A stretch of DNA of 64,000 nt, taken from CAYZGU01 sp964478165 (GTDB lineage Bacteria > Poribacteria > WGA-4E > JAJDTR01). The notes under the pieces were generated by a model that searched no databases, had not been told where the DNA came from, and was given only the letters and a program-made list of their open reading frames with translations. The stretch spans positions 62,001 through 126,000 of the forward strand of contig CAYZGU010000044.1 in NCBI GenBank assembly GCA_964478165.1. Reading direction: 5' to 3'. A program made the translations under genes and the position numbers. Positions 56,592 to 64,000 of the stretch are shown here, in pieces. The stretch's first letter is position 1, and each line of letters begins with the position of its first letter.

Positions 56592-57254
56592 TTATCGTTC
56601 TGGAGTTAGTGACACAAGAATGTGTCCGGCTATTTCACGTCCCAGCGCGTGTTTCGCATTCCCGATACTGATGATTACCGGACCGTTAAACGGCTGCACC
56701 TCAATCACACTGAATTCCGTTGTCGGATACAGATTTAAACCCCCGAGAAAACGAAGTAAAGTAGAATCGTGATCGCTGACTTCTGTAACGATGCCTTTTT
56801 GTCCGGCTTTCACATCTGCCAATCGATTTTGGGTTGGCTCGACCATTGTGCCATCTCGAGCAGGTATCGGTGCTCCATGTGGATCGGCCGTTGGGTGACC
56901 AAGTCGCGCGTCGATTCGTTCTTCAAGATCTTCCGATAGTACATGTTCCCACTTTTCTGCCTCATCATGTACGCGGTCCCAGGGTACGTCAAGGGCTTCT
57001 GTCAGATAAAGCTCAATCAGTCGATGGTGGCGAATTATCTCTAGAGCGACTTTCTCTCCGCTTGTAGTTAAGGATACACCTTTGTATGGTGCATAAACTG
57101 CTAGATTCATTTCCTTCAGTTTTTTTAACATACCTGTTGTAGATGCCGGTGTTATGCCCAGGGATTCTGCTAGCTGGGTTGTTGTAACTTTGCTTTCGCG
57201 TTCTGCTAATTTGTAGATGGCCTTCAAGTAATCTTCGACTGCCTGTGTCTGCAT
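56592..57254 (-). CDS. DtxR/MntR-family metal-dependent regulator
   Basis: The first gene of the operon, 220 residues. AGGAG lies 6 bases before the ATG. An N-terminal winged helix (AVEDYLKAIYKLAERESKVT, TTTQLAESLGITPASTTGML) is followed by a dimerisation domain and a C-terminal FeoA/SH3-like domain (about 150-215: ADVKAGQKGIVTEV). Asp8 sits where MntR has Asp8 and DtxR has Met10; His, Glu, Glu, His around RHHRLIELYL and EAEKWEHVLSE match the MntR site (His77, Glu99, Glu102, His103). MntR's Glu11 is Lys here. So manganese is the best guess for the effector. Most MntR lack the third domain. It probably represses its own operon. Confidence 0.9.
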   Translation of the reverse strand: MQTQAVEDYLKAIYKLAERESKVTTTQLAESLGITPASTTGMLKKLKEMNLAVYAPYKGVSLTTSGEKVALEIIRHHRLIELYLTEALDVPWDRVHDEAEKWEHVLSEDLEERIDARLGHPTADPHGAPIPARDGTMVEPTQNRLADVKAGQKGIVTEVSDHDSTLLRFLGGLNLYPTTEFSVIEVQPFNGPVIISIGNAKHALGREIAGHILVSLTPER

Positions 57255-57307
57255 CAGTTTCTCCTAAGCTTTATAGCTTGAATACTGTTGGCCGTGGGCC
57301 ACAAAGA

Positions 57308-57323
57308 TTTAACAATGCCTAAA
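57308..57323. promoter_or_regulatory. imperfect dyad at the metal-operon start site, possible DtxR/MntR operator
   Basis: TTTAACAATGCCTAAA: TTTA..../....TAAA with 5 of 8 pairs. It overlaps the expected transcription start just downstream of the TATAAT. TTTAGGC-type half sites occur in DtxR/MntR-family operators, and position fits autorepression. The match is too weak to name a regulator by itself. Confidence 0.35.
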
Positions 57324-57351
57324 TTATAGATGGGGCTTGGCTAAATGTCAA
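57323..57351 (-). promoter_or_regulatory. perfect-consensus sigma70 promoter for the metal-uptake operon
   Basis: Minus-strand TTGACA (57351-57346), 17 bases, TATAAT (57328-57323). Transcription would start near 57316, about 62 bases before the regulator ATG at 57254. All five genes of the operon could be read from it. Confidence 0.85.
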
Positions 57352-57986
57352 GAAAAACAGTTAAATCAGTGTCACAAGTATGCCCACATGATGTTCGCTT
57401 GCTAGAATTCATGTCGGACATCGATTTTCGCAGGATTTGAGCCAGACAGTTCGTCACACTCCGGATCTAGAATGGCCTATCACTAGGACGAACTATCATC
57501 TTAAGTGTGGGGATCATCGTTTCCTTTCAGTTCTGACTGATTACACTAGACAGCGTTCTGCTAGGGAATCAGGTTTTGGACAAGAAGTAACGGGACCAAC
57601 AAAGACGGGAAGGATGGGAGGTTTGTCAGAGCGATTTGAGTGGTTCATGCGCCTTTATTCTTGCCAGTGTTCACGTTTGTGTTTGGAATTAGAGCGCGCT
57701 GGTGAATCTAGTGTCGGAGAGGGCATGATTGGGTGCCATGGCTGGAACATCGATACCCTTGGTGGAATAGATTTATTCTTCAGACGGTTGTTGTTTCGTT
57801 CTTTTTTACAGATTATGCGCTCGTCGAATATAGGAGGAATTTTGCCCGCACAATCTGGGAATGTCGAAGCTGACGAATGGGCCAAAGGTGGTGACAAAGA
57901 AGGAAGTTTGGTTCTGAATTATGATAGAATTGTCTTTCAGTATGGCATGTAATTAATTTGGTGCCACACTCTAAGCTGTTATAATG

Positions 57987-58023
57987 TGAATCACAACTCC
58001 ATAATAATATGGAATGTGATTCA
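57987..58023. repeat. strong hairpin next to the end of mutY
   Basis: TGAATCACA/TGTGATTCA (9 pairs, 57987-57995 with 58015-58023) around TCCATA/TATGGA (6 pairs) with an ATAA loop. It lies 15 bases past the mutY stop on the minus strand. It has no T-tract, so it may stabilise the 3' end or be a palindromic repeat. No second copy was seen in the window. Confidence 0.6.
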
Positions 58024-58038
58024 TGGTTCTCTAGTCGA

Positions 58039-59157
58039 TTAGGTTGGGTGTCCACATTCTTTGTGTGTTTCACCCTCAGGTCTTATGATTTTCTGCAACA
58101 GCGGGATGAACTTGTGATTAGCGCGTGGAAATGGGTACTGATTAATTTCGTGAATTTGAACCCACTGATAATCCACAGGACCATCCAAAATCACATTGCC
58201 TGATATGTAATGGAAGTGAAAGACGTCCACAACAATCTTAAAGTGTGTATAGGTGTGTCTAACGCGTGTGAGGAATTTTGGGTTTCCAATGACGAGGTTC
58301 ACCTCTTCCTGGATTTTTCGAATACATGTCAGGTCCGCTGCCTCTTTCGCCTTAATGTTGCCGCCTGGGAATTCCCATAATCCGCCGAGTAGGCCATCAG
58401 TTTTGCGTTGCGTTATTAGGACCTCATTTTCTTTTTGGACGACAGCTACGGCTGCATGATGTTCGGGAATCGGTTTGGATTTGAGACGTATGGGAAATAG
58501 CTCTTGGAGATTAGCTTGGAAAGCGTGACAGAAGATTCTCACCGGACAGAGACAGCAGCGTGGAGATTTCGCGCGACAGACTGTTGCTCCCAGCTCCATC
58601 ATTGCTTGATTAAATTGGCCCGGAGCACGACGGTCGAGTAGTTTGTTAGCCTTGTCTTGGAAGATTTTTGCTTGGGTAGAGCGATTGATCGGAGCGTCAA
58701 TCAGAAACAATCGTGCAAGTACGCGTTTCACGTTTCCATCGACAGCGGCATAAGGTTTGTTGAAAGCGATGCTTTGTACCGCAGCGGCGGTGTAATCTCC
58801 CACACCCGGTAATTTCCGGAATGTCGGATAGTCTGCTGGCGGCTTTCCAGACATTTCTCCTACGATTACTTTGGCGGCTTTACTCAGGTTTCGGGCTCTT
58901 GTGTAATATCCCAAACCCTCCCAGGATTTTAGTATATCCTGCAATTCTGCTGCGGCCAGATGTCGAGGTGTTGGAAACTTTCTGATGAATTCTTCATAAT
59001 ATTCTAGTACTCTGTTTACTTGTGTCTGTTGGAGCATTACTTCAGAGACCCAAATACGGTAGGGATCACTGGTCTGTCGCCAGGGAAGTCGGCGGTGATG
59101 TGTCTCAAACCATGATAGTAGGTCTTGGCGGAATCTCGGGAATTCTTTAGAAGTCAT
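58039..59157 (-). CDS. mutY: A/G-specific adenine glycosylase
   Basis: Base-excision repair: removes adenine paired with 8-oxoguanine. About 372 residues from the ATG at 59157. HRRLPWRQTSDPYRIWVSEV contains the catalytic Glu in VSEVMLQQTQV. The helix-hairpin-helix LPGVGDYTAAAVQSIAF holds the catalytic Asp. The 4Fe-4S site is C-x6-C-x2-C-x5-C in CRAKSPRCCLCPVRIFC. The C-terminal third is a NUDIX-fold MutT-like domain (LLGGLWEFPGGNIKAKEAA) that recognises 8-oxoG. It follows the SUMF1 gene by 19 bases and is probably co-transcribed. Full length and intact. Confidence 0.96.
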   Translation of the reverse strand: MTSKEFPRFRQDLLSWFETHHRRLPWRQTSDPYRIWVSEVMLQQTQVNRVLEYYEEFIRKFPTPRHLAAAELQDILKSWEGLGYYTRARNLSKAAKVIVGEMSGKPPADYPTFRKLPGVGDYTAAAVQSIAFNKPYAAVDGNVKRVLARLFLIDAPINRSTQAKIFQDKANKLLDRRAPGQFNQAMMELGATVCRAKSPRCCLCPVRIFCHAFQANLQELFPIRLKSKPIPEHHAAVAVVQKENEVLITQRKTDGLLGGLWEFPGGNIKAKEAADLTCIRKIQEEVNLVIGNPKFLTRVRHTYTHFKIVVDVFHFHYISGNVILDGPVDYQWVQIHEINQYPFPRANHKFIPLLQKIIRPEGETHKECGHPT

Positions 59158-59176
59158 CTGCGTGATTATGCGCAAT

Positions 59177-59947
59177 TCAGATCTGAGGATTCAGATTTTT
59201 CTCAACACAATTCGCCGACGTTGCAATTCGGAAACTGACGTTGTGTGGGGCTTGTATTGGTTCATAAGCTGCCCGGTTAGAGCATCGACTAGCAAACTGT
59301 CCTCGGGCGACCCAAGATCCACCTCGCACGGTTTTCCGTCTTCCGGTTATGGCTCCCTGTGGATTTGTTCTTGGAGAATGTCGATATGTTTCTGGATGAA
59401 ACCAATCATTACACCAATCGTAAGCATTCCCCGCCATATCAAAACAGCCATATGGGCTTCTGCCTTGTGGATAGTTGTTGACTGGTGTGAGTCTCTTAAG
59501 TCTACTTTCGGAGGTATTTGCTTTGGCCGAATCCCATTCATTTCCCCATGGGTACTCGCGGCCGTCGTTTCCTCGAGCCGCTTTCTCCCACTCGGCTTCG
59601 GTTGGTAGACGAAAAGACTCCCCAGTTTTCTTGTTTAGCCATGTCAAGAATTTCTGCACGTCATGCCAGTTCACGCCGACGACGGGACAGTCGGGGGCAT
59701 TGAACCTTGGGTCACGATGAAAGTGGAATTGGTGGTGTTTTGTTTCTTTGGTGAATTGTGTGTACTGGGCTCCGGTAACGAAATATTTGCCGATGTAGTA
59801 GGCATCAAGGATTACTTCGCGTTGTGGCTCCTCATCATCGGTTTTCCGAAATTCAGTCGGAACTGTTCCCATGCGGAAGGGACCGCCGGGAACATGAACT
59901 AGTGGATAGCTAATTCTATCGACCTCAATCTCTTTGTGTGCCGGCAT
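59177..59947 (-). CDS. SUMF1/FGE-like protein, unlikely to be an active formylglycine enzyme
   Basis: A formylglycine-generating-enzyme-like fold of 256 residues. The ATG at 59947 starts MPAHKEIEVDRISYP; AAGGA lies just before it. Family signatures: VPGGPFRMGT, VVGVNWHDVQKFLTWLN, RLPTEAEWEKAARG, EYPWGNEWDSAKAN, MAGNAYDWCNDWFHPE, and RGGSWV. In the FGE active site two Cys are needed near the C-terminus; here ASRCSNRAAYEP shows only one. So the protein may be a ligand-binding SUMF1 homologue rather than an oxidase. No signal peptide with this start. A sulfatase gene is not present in the window. It is followed by mutY. Confidence 0.88.
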   Translation of the reverse strand: MPAHKEIEVDRISYPLVHVPGGPFRMGTVPTEFRKTDDEEPQREVILDAYYIGKYFVTGAQYTQFTKETKHHQFHFHRDPRFNAPDCPVVGVNWHDVQKFLTWLNKKTGESFRLPTEAEWEKAARGNDGREYPWGNEWDSAKANTSESRLKRLTPVNNYPQGRSPYGCFDMAGNAYDWCNDWFHPETYRHSPRTNPQGAITGRRKTVRGGSWVARGQFASRCSNRAAYEPIQAPHNVSFRIATSANCVEKNLNPQI

Positions 59948-60640
59948 AATCCTTGTCTCAAATGGAGTTTGGATAATAGGGAATGTTGTAGTTCTTTCAA
60001 ATCTAGATACGGGGTTGATTCTGAGAGGGAATCTATCAGAGAAGCGCTGATTTGTCAAGGCCGAATACTATTTCAGCTTGACACAAGATTCAGCATGGTT
60101 TAGCATTACGGAAGCGAAGATGGAGCTCATATTGCCTATCGTGGTTCGATCTGAGGGCAAAAGAGGTGCCGCCATATCAGATTTTGTCCGGAAATGGGTT
60201 AGGTCAGGCTACAACGTAGTTTCGGCAGAGGAGAAATCTTGTTGGCTACTGGGGACGGAACTAGCATTTCTGCAAGGCTCTCTGAGGGTGCTGGAAAACC
60301 AATTGTTACATACAGTTTCGCTAGCGATCCTATGTTCGTGTTCGGTTCGTGAGTAGAGTTGCTGATTTATAGCGATGCTCCAATCAGATTAAAGACGTGG
60401 AGTTTGGTGGTCTTAACAACCGTCCCAATAGAGCTGCAGATCTTCGAGAGGCCCCGGAGACCCGAAGAAACGTGCGTAGCAGCTTTCGTCCTGAATACGG
60501 AAGTGATATGCATGTCGCATCGTGGTTCAATTACTCGAGAAAAGTGAGCTCGTTGGTACATCGAGGTTCGAACGATGCGCATGGGCGTCGAACAGTCCTA
60601 AAGTGATAGAATTGACTAGAAAAGCACTCCTGAACTAAAA
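59948..60640. other. spacer between divergent SUMF1 and rfaE2 genes
   Basis: About 690 bases. Short frames at 60078-60356 and 60359-60606 have no motifs. No clear promoter was recognised for rfaE2. Nothing else seen. Confidence 0.5.
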
Positions 60641-61120
60641 ATGACTCGAAGAAAGATCTATCCTTCTAATCAACTTGCGACAATCCTTCAAGATGCGAGA
60701 GAGAATGGTGCAATTGTCGTAACCACGAACGGATGTTTTGACGTATTACATCTTGGTCATCTGCGTTACCTGCAGGCCGCGCGCGAATTAGGAGACCTGC
60801 TTGTCGTTGCGGTGAATAGTGATGTTTCCGTCCGCGCACTGAAGGGATCTACTCGGCCGTTTGTTCCCGAAGCTGAGCGCACAGAACTTTTGGCGGGCTT
60901 GGAATGTGTGGATTATGTTACACTCTTCTCTGAAGAGGATTCAATTGTCATCCTGTCACAGCTGAAGCCAGATATTCATGTGAAGGGTGGAGATTACAAA
61001 ATTGATGAGATTATTGAGAGAGTGGCAGTTGAGGCGCATGGAGGACAAGTAATAGTTGGATTGAATGTTCCAGGAAAATCAACAACTAATCTTATACAGA
61101 AGATTCGCGACAGGTGTTAA
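60641..61120 (+). CDS. rfaE2: D-glycero-beta-D-manno-heptose 1-phosphate adenylyltransferase
   Basis: Cytidylyltransferase-fold enzyme of 159 residues that makes ADP-heptose for lipopolysaccharide core. TTNGCFDVLHLGHLRYL holds the HxGH nucleotide-binding motif; AVNSDVSVRALKGSTRPF and GGDYKIDEIIERVAVEAHGG are typical of the RfaE domain II/HldE C-terminal family. It lacks the N-terminal kinase domain of the bifunctional HldE, so the kinase gene must be elsewhere. Together with lpxB and lpxK it supports an LPS-bearing outer membrane. No ribosome site is strong; the ATG at 60641 is the natural start. Confidence 0.94.
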   Translation: MTRRKIYPSNQLATILQDARENGAIVVTTNGCFDVLHLGHLRYLQAARELGDLLVVAVNSDVSVRALKGSTRPFVPEAERTELLAGLECVDYVTLFSEEDSIVILSQLKPDIHVKGGDYKIDEIIERVAVEAHGGQVIVGLNVPGKSTTNLIQKIRDRC

Positions 61121-61692
61121 TCCGCTCAAAGAGTCCCGATGTTCCGCAGTAAATGATTCGAGGTAAGACCACGATTCCATTAGATTTTGAATAGCGTCCA
61201 CCGTTGTATTTTTCACTTTGTCGAGATTTTCCCGTGAGGGTTGTGAAGTAAGTTGTCAATCGGTGGAACGCGCAGTCTACGCCAATCTAAATGAATGTTT
61301 TTCCTCGTTTACTCGCTCGTTGGCCACCGCAACAGTAGTGTCGGTGCTGCGTCTGAGATTAACCCGGTGCTTAATCTCTACAATGCTCAGAATCGAACGT
61401 AGAGATTGTAAATGCGCTAAGCAGAGCCCACTAGTTCTCCCGGTTGAGGAGGGATTCTTCCCGGCTACCATGTTTTCTTTCATGATTTTCGATTTGTACT
61501 CTAGATACAAGAGTAGCTGGGGTGTTTCGCGGTTTTTCCCATCATCGAGGTGTCCAGAAATACAGGTTAGTGACAGCGTGAACTCCACCATTTCACGAGG
61601 TTTAATTCTCTATCATCCAATTGCTTCACAACCAAAGAGAGCGTTGGACGTTCAAGGAGAATAGGAAAGTGAGGATTTCTGCATAGGTTCTG
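61121..61692. other. spacer between rfaE2 and carB ends
   Basis: About 570 bases between convergent genes. Overlapping frames of 148 codons on the plus strand and 104 on the minus strand have no motifs. No terminator was recognised for either gene. Confidence 0.45.
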
Positions 61693-64000
61693 TTATGCTT
61701 CATGATGTGCGTAATAACTCTGAAGAGGTGCAACAGATAGGTTTCCACGACGGAGTGCGTCTATGCCATTGATGGCGGAGGATGCGCCTGCAATCGTCGA
61801 AAATAGGGGGATATTGTTTTCGATGGCCATCCTCCGAATCAACTGCTCATTGGGGCGATGTGTATCACCTGTAGGCGTGTTTATGATGATGCATACAGCG
61901 TGATTCTTGATATAGTCGTGAATGGTGGGACGCCCCTTACCGATACTATGGACGAGTGTTACGTCCATTCCATTTCGGCGAAGTACCCTTGCGGTTCCGT
62001 GGGTTGCGATAAGTTTAAATCCCATCTCGTACAGTTTTTTTGCGATGAAGATAATTGCACGTTTATCCTTGTTTCTTACACTAATAAATGCGTTGCCTTC
62101 AAGTGGCAGTCTATCTCCACACGCGTCTTGTGCCTTAGCAAATGCTTGAGAAAGATCCATATCGATTCCCATTACTTCTCCAGTCGATTTCATCTCGGGT
62201 CCTAGTCTTGAATCTGCTCCAGGAAAGCGGTCGAATGGGAAAACGGGAGCTTTTACGCTGAAATACTTCGGTTCAATCTCGTTTACGAATTCGAGCTCTT
62301 TAAGAGATTTTCCCGCCATAACGCGTGCAGCCAATTTTGCCAATGGAACACCGATGGCCTTGCTAACGAACGGAATCGTTCGTGATGCCCGTGGATTTAC
62401 TTCAAGTACGAAGATTCTATCATCGCGTATAGCATACTGTATATTCATTAGGCCGCGCAAGTTGAGTGCCGTTGCAAGTGCGTAGGTGTCTTTCTTGAGC
62501 TGTTCGATCTGTTCCTCGACAAGTGTGTGTGGTGGTAAGACACAATCACTGTCGCCGGAATGGATTCCAGCCTCTTCGATATGCTCCATTATCCCGCCGA
62601 TGACGGTGATTTCACCGTCGGAAATCGCATCAACATCGACCTCAATGGCGTCTTCCAAATATTTATCAATCAATATAGGATGTTCCGGCGAAGCAGCAAC
62701 TGCTGACTGCATATATCCCTGAAGCAATTCTTTGTTGTAGACAATTTGCATGGCACGTCCCCCGAGAACATATGATGGGCGGACTATAACCGGATAACCC
62801 AACGATTCCGCAATTGGGAGTGCTTCTTCAATTGAGACCGCGACACCATTAGGCGGCTGGGCCAGCCCAAGCTGATTCAGTACCTCTTTGAATAGTTTGC
62901 GATCTTCTGAACGAGCGATGTTCTCAGGGCTCGTTCCAATTATTGGTACACCGGCTTCTTGTAATCCCAAAGCAAGATTTAGCGGTGTTTGACCACCGAA
63001 CTGAATTATCACACCATCGGGTTGTTCCCGGTCAACGATGTTCAAAACATCCTCATGTGTAAGTGGCTCAAAATAGAGTCGGTCTGATGTGTCATAGTCG
63101 GTGCTGACAGTTTCAGGGTTGCTGTTGACCATGATGGTTTCATAGCCGTCTTCTTTGAGTGCCATCGCCGCGTGGACACAGCAGTAGTCAAACTCAATCC
63201 CTTGACCAATGCGGTTTGGACCTCCACCTAATATCATAATCTTTTTTTTGGACGTTGGTCGAACTTCATCTTCACTGGAGTAGGTTGAATAATAGTAAGG
63301 GGTCTCGGCTTCGAACTCAGCGGCACATGTGTCTACTGTTTTAAATGTTGCTTCAATCCCAACCGCTTTGCGTTGTTTTCTTACATCGGTTTCTGAGATG
63401 TTCCAGATGCTCGATAACTGGCGGTCGGAAAAACCGAACTGTTTTGCTTTGTAAAGTAGGTTCTGAGCTGATTCTGTCAACGGTTTATCTGGTGAATAGT
63501 GCTGAAGATTTTCTCCAAGTTCTACCTCGAAGTCAACAATCTCCTTGATATTATAAAGAAAGAAAGAATCTATCTGTGTAAATCCGTGGATTTGTTCGAT
63601 ACTCATTCCCTGTTGTAATGCTTTCTTGATGTAGAAAACTCGTTCTATGTTGGGGATTGTTAATTTTTGAGAAAATTCGGAAATCGGTAACTCTTCGAGG
63701 GCATGATTGTCTAGTCCGTGCCAGCCCGTTTCCAGTGAACGTAAGCCTTTCTGCAATGCTTCTTTGAAAGTTCTACCAATTGACATTGCCTCTCCCACCG
63801 ACTTCATCTGAATTGTCAGTGATTCGTCCGTGCCTCGAAATTTCTCGAATGTCCAACGTGGAATTTTTACGACAACATAGTCAATCGTGGGTTCAAAGCA
63901 TGCGGGAGTTTGACGTGTAATGTCGTTCGGAATTTCATCAAGTGTATAGCCGACGGCTAGCTCGGCTGCGATCTTAGCAATTGGAAATCCTGTTGCTTTG
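61693..64000 (-). CDS. carB: carbamoyl-phosphate synthase large subunit, N-terminus beyond window
   Basis: Makes carbamoyl phosphate for arginine and pyrimidines. The frame continues to the window edge past the first internal ATG at 63807, reading ATGFPIAKIAAELAVGYTLD, ITRQTPACFEPTIDYVVVK and PRWTFEKFRG, so about 770 of roughly 1070 residues are present. Downstream are QMKSVGEAMSIGRTFKEALQ, the second ATP-grasp half with ILGGGPNRIGQGIEFDYCC, NSNPETVSTDYDTSDRLYFE, ALNLRGLMNIQYAI and FVLEVNPRASRTIPFVSKA, and the allosteric MGS domain (about last 130 residues, ISVRNKDKRAIIFIAKKL, IATHGTARVL). It ends ordinary. argC lies 35 kb away, so the arginine genes are scattered. Confidence 0.96.
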   Translation of the reverse strand, partial: KATGFPIAKIAAELAVGYTLDEIPNDITRQTPACFEPTIDYVVVKIPRWTFEKFRGTDESLTIQMKSVGEAMSIGRTFKEALQKGLRSLETGWHGLDNHALEELPISEFSQKLTIPNIERVFYIKKALQQGMSIEQIHGFTQIDSFFLYNIKEIVDFEVELGENLQHYSPDKPLTESAQNLLYKAKQFGFSDRQLSSIWNISETDVRKQRKAVGIEATFKTVDTCAAEFEAETPYYYSTYSSEDEVRPTSKKKIMILGGGPNRIGQGIEFDYCCVHAAMALKEDGYETIMVNSNPETVSTDYDTSDRLYFEPLTHEDVLNIVDREQPDGVIIQFGGQTPLNLALGLQEAGVPIIGTSPENIARSEDRKLFKEVLNQLGLAQPPNGVAVSIEEALPIAESLGYPVIVRPSYVLGGRAMQIVYNKELLQGYMQSAVAASPEHPILIDKYLEDAIEVDVDAISDGEITVIGGIMEHIEEAGIHSGDSDCVLPPHTLVEEQIEQLKKDTYALATALNLRGLMNIQYAIRDDRIFVLEVNPRASRTIPFVSKAIGVPLAKLAARVMAGKSLKELEFVNEIEPKYFSVKAPVFPFDRFPGADSRLGPEMKSTGEVMGIDMDLSQAFAKAQDACGDRLPLEGNAFISVRNKDKRAIIFIAKKLYEMGFKLIATHGTARVLRRNGMDVTLVHSIGKGRPTIHDYIKNHAVCIIINTPTGDTHRPNEQLIRRMAIENNIPLFSTIAGASSAINGIDALRRGNLSVAPLQSYYAHHEA

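Larger units (their letters stand above)
57255..58038. other. spacer between metal operon and mutY
   Basis: About 780 bases. It contains the operon promoter (57323-57351), an operator-like dyad (57308-57323) and the hairpin at 57987-58023. A 171-codon plus-strand frame at 57437-57952 has no motif and is not called. Confidence 0.5.

Noticed and set aside
57437..57952. 171-codon plus-strand frame
   Set aside because: No ribosome site, no motif, odd composition (Cys, Arg and Trp-rich), and overlapping frames on both strands. Not called.
61218..61664. 148-codon plus-strand frame after rfaE2
   Set aside because: No ribosome site or motif; a competing minus-strand frame of similar length overlaps it.
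1..64000. CRISPR array, IS element, integrase or prophage
   Set aside because: No regularly spaced repeats, transposase, recombinase or phage structural genes were seen on either strand.

Overview
This 64 kb window looks like chromosomal DNA from a diderm (Gram-negative type) bacterium. It carries lipid A genes (lpxB, lpxK), heptose nucleotide activation (rfaE2) and secreted proteins with ordinary signal peptides or lipoboxes. Several families seen here (Ycf48-like WxxDGG repeats, a cohesin-like secreted protein, a caspase-like peptidase with DUF4384, an SUMF1 protein, TPR/DUF5683 proteins, an S55 peptidase and a tandem-cyclase/ATPase/TPR protein) are typical of large-genome environmental candidate phyla such as Poribacteria and relatives; this placement is inference. 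Base composition is moderate. Promoters read as near-consensus sigma70 (TTGACA, 17 bp, TATAAT). No rRNA, tRNA, CRISPR array, IS element or prophage was seen.

Layout. 0-10 kb: a partial DUF2617-like gene, then three secreted or surface proteins (double Ycf48 propeller, cohesin-like, caspase-like), a cold shock gene, and long spacers with decayed genes. 10-17 kb: 7Fe ferredoxin, dihydrolipoyl dehydrogenase, and a methionine-cycle block (metK-ahcY-small membrane protein-PfkB kinase, minus strand). 17-30 kb: rpsA, a STAS protein, a glycosyltransferase + radical SAM pair, acetate kinase, and argC-lpxB-nudix-lpxK. 30-37 kb: an M20 peptidase pseudogene, two DUF5683 paralogues, yidD, a CvpA-like gene, a TPR metallopeptidase, and an ECF sigma factor paired with a double-FHA protein. 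37-45 kb: a ferredoxin-membrane-Hsp20-like fusion, bioA, and a 1411-residue protein with two cyclase domains, an ATPase and TPRs. 45-52 kb: a secreted beta-propeller protein, an S55 peptidase, and a secreted DUF255 protein with a DsbD-like tail. 52-57 kb: a complete metal-uptake ABC operon led by a DtxR/MntR-type regulator. 58-64 kb: mutY, an SUMF1 protein, rfaE2, and carB truncated by the window end.

Two themes stand out. First, the two cyclase homology domains in the 40.4-44.7 kb gene have complementary losses of catalytic residues. Together they could make one composite active site, as in the C1/C2 pair of animal adenylyl cyclases. Second, about a fifth of the window lies outside intact genes, and several spacers hold recognisable wreckage: a tandem Sm/Hfq-like gene with frameshifts, an M20 peptidase with in-frame stops and a central deletion, and weaker traces of a BirA-like protein and a glycosyltransferase. 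This points to ongoing gene loss, or in part to assembly errors at homopolymers.

Start codons were chosen by Shine-Dalgarno position where one is visible, and several differ from the longest open frame (metK TTG, S55 peptidase TTG, ahcY, FHA protein, cohesin-like GTG).
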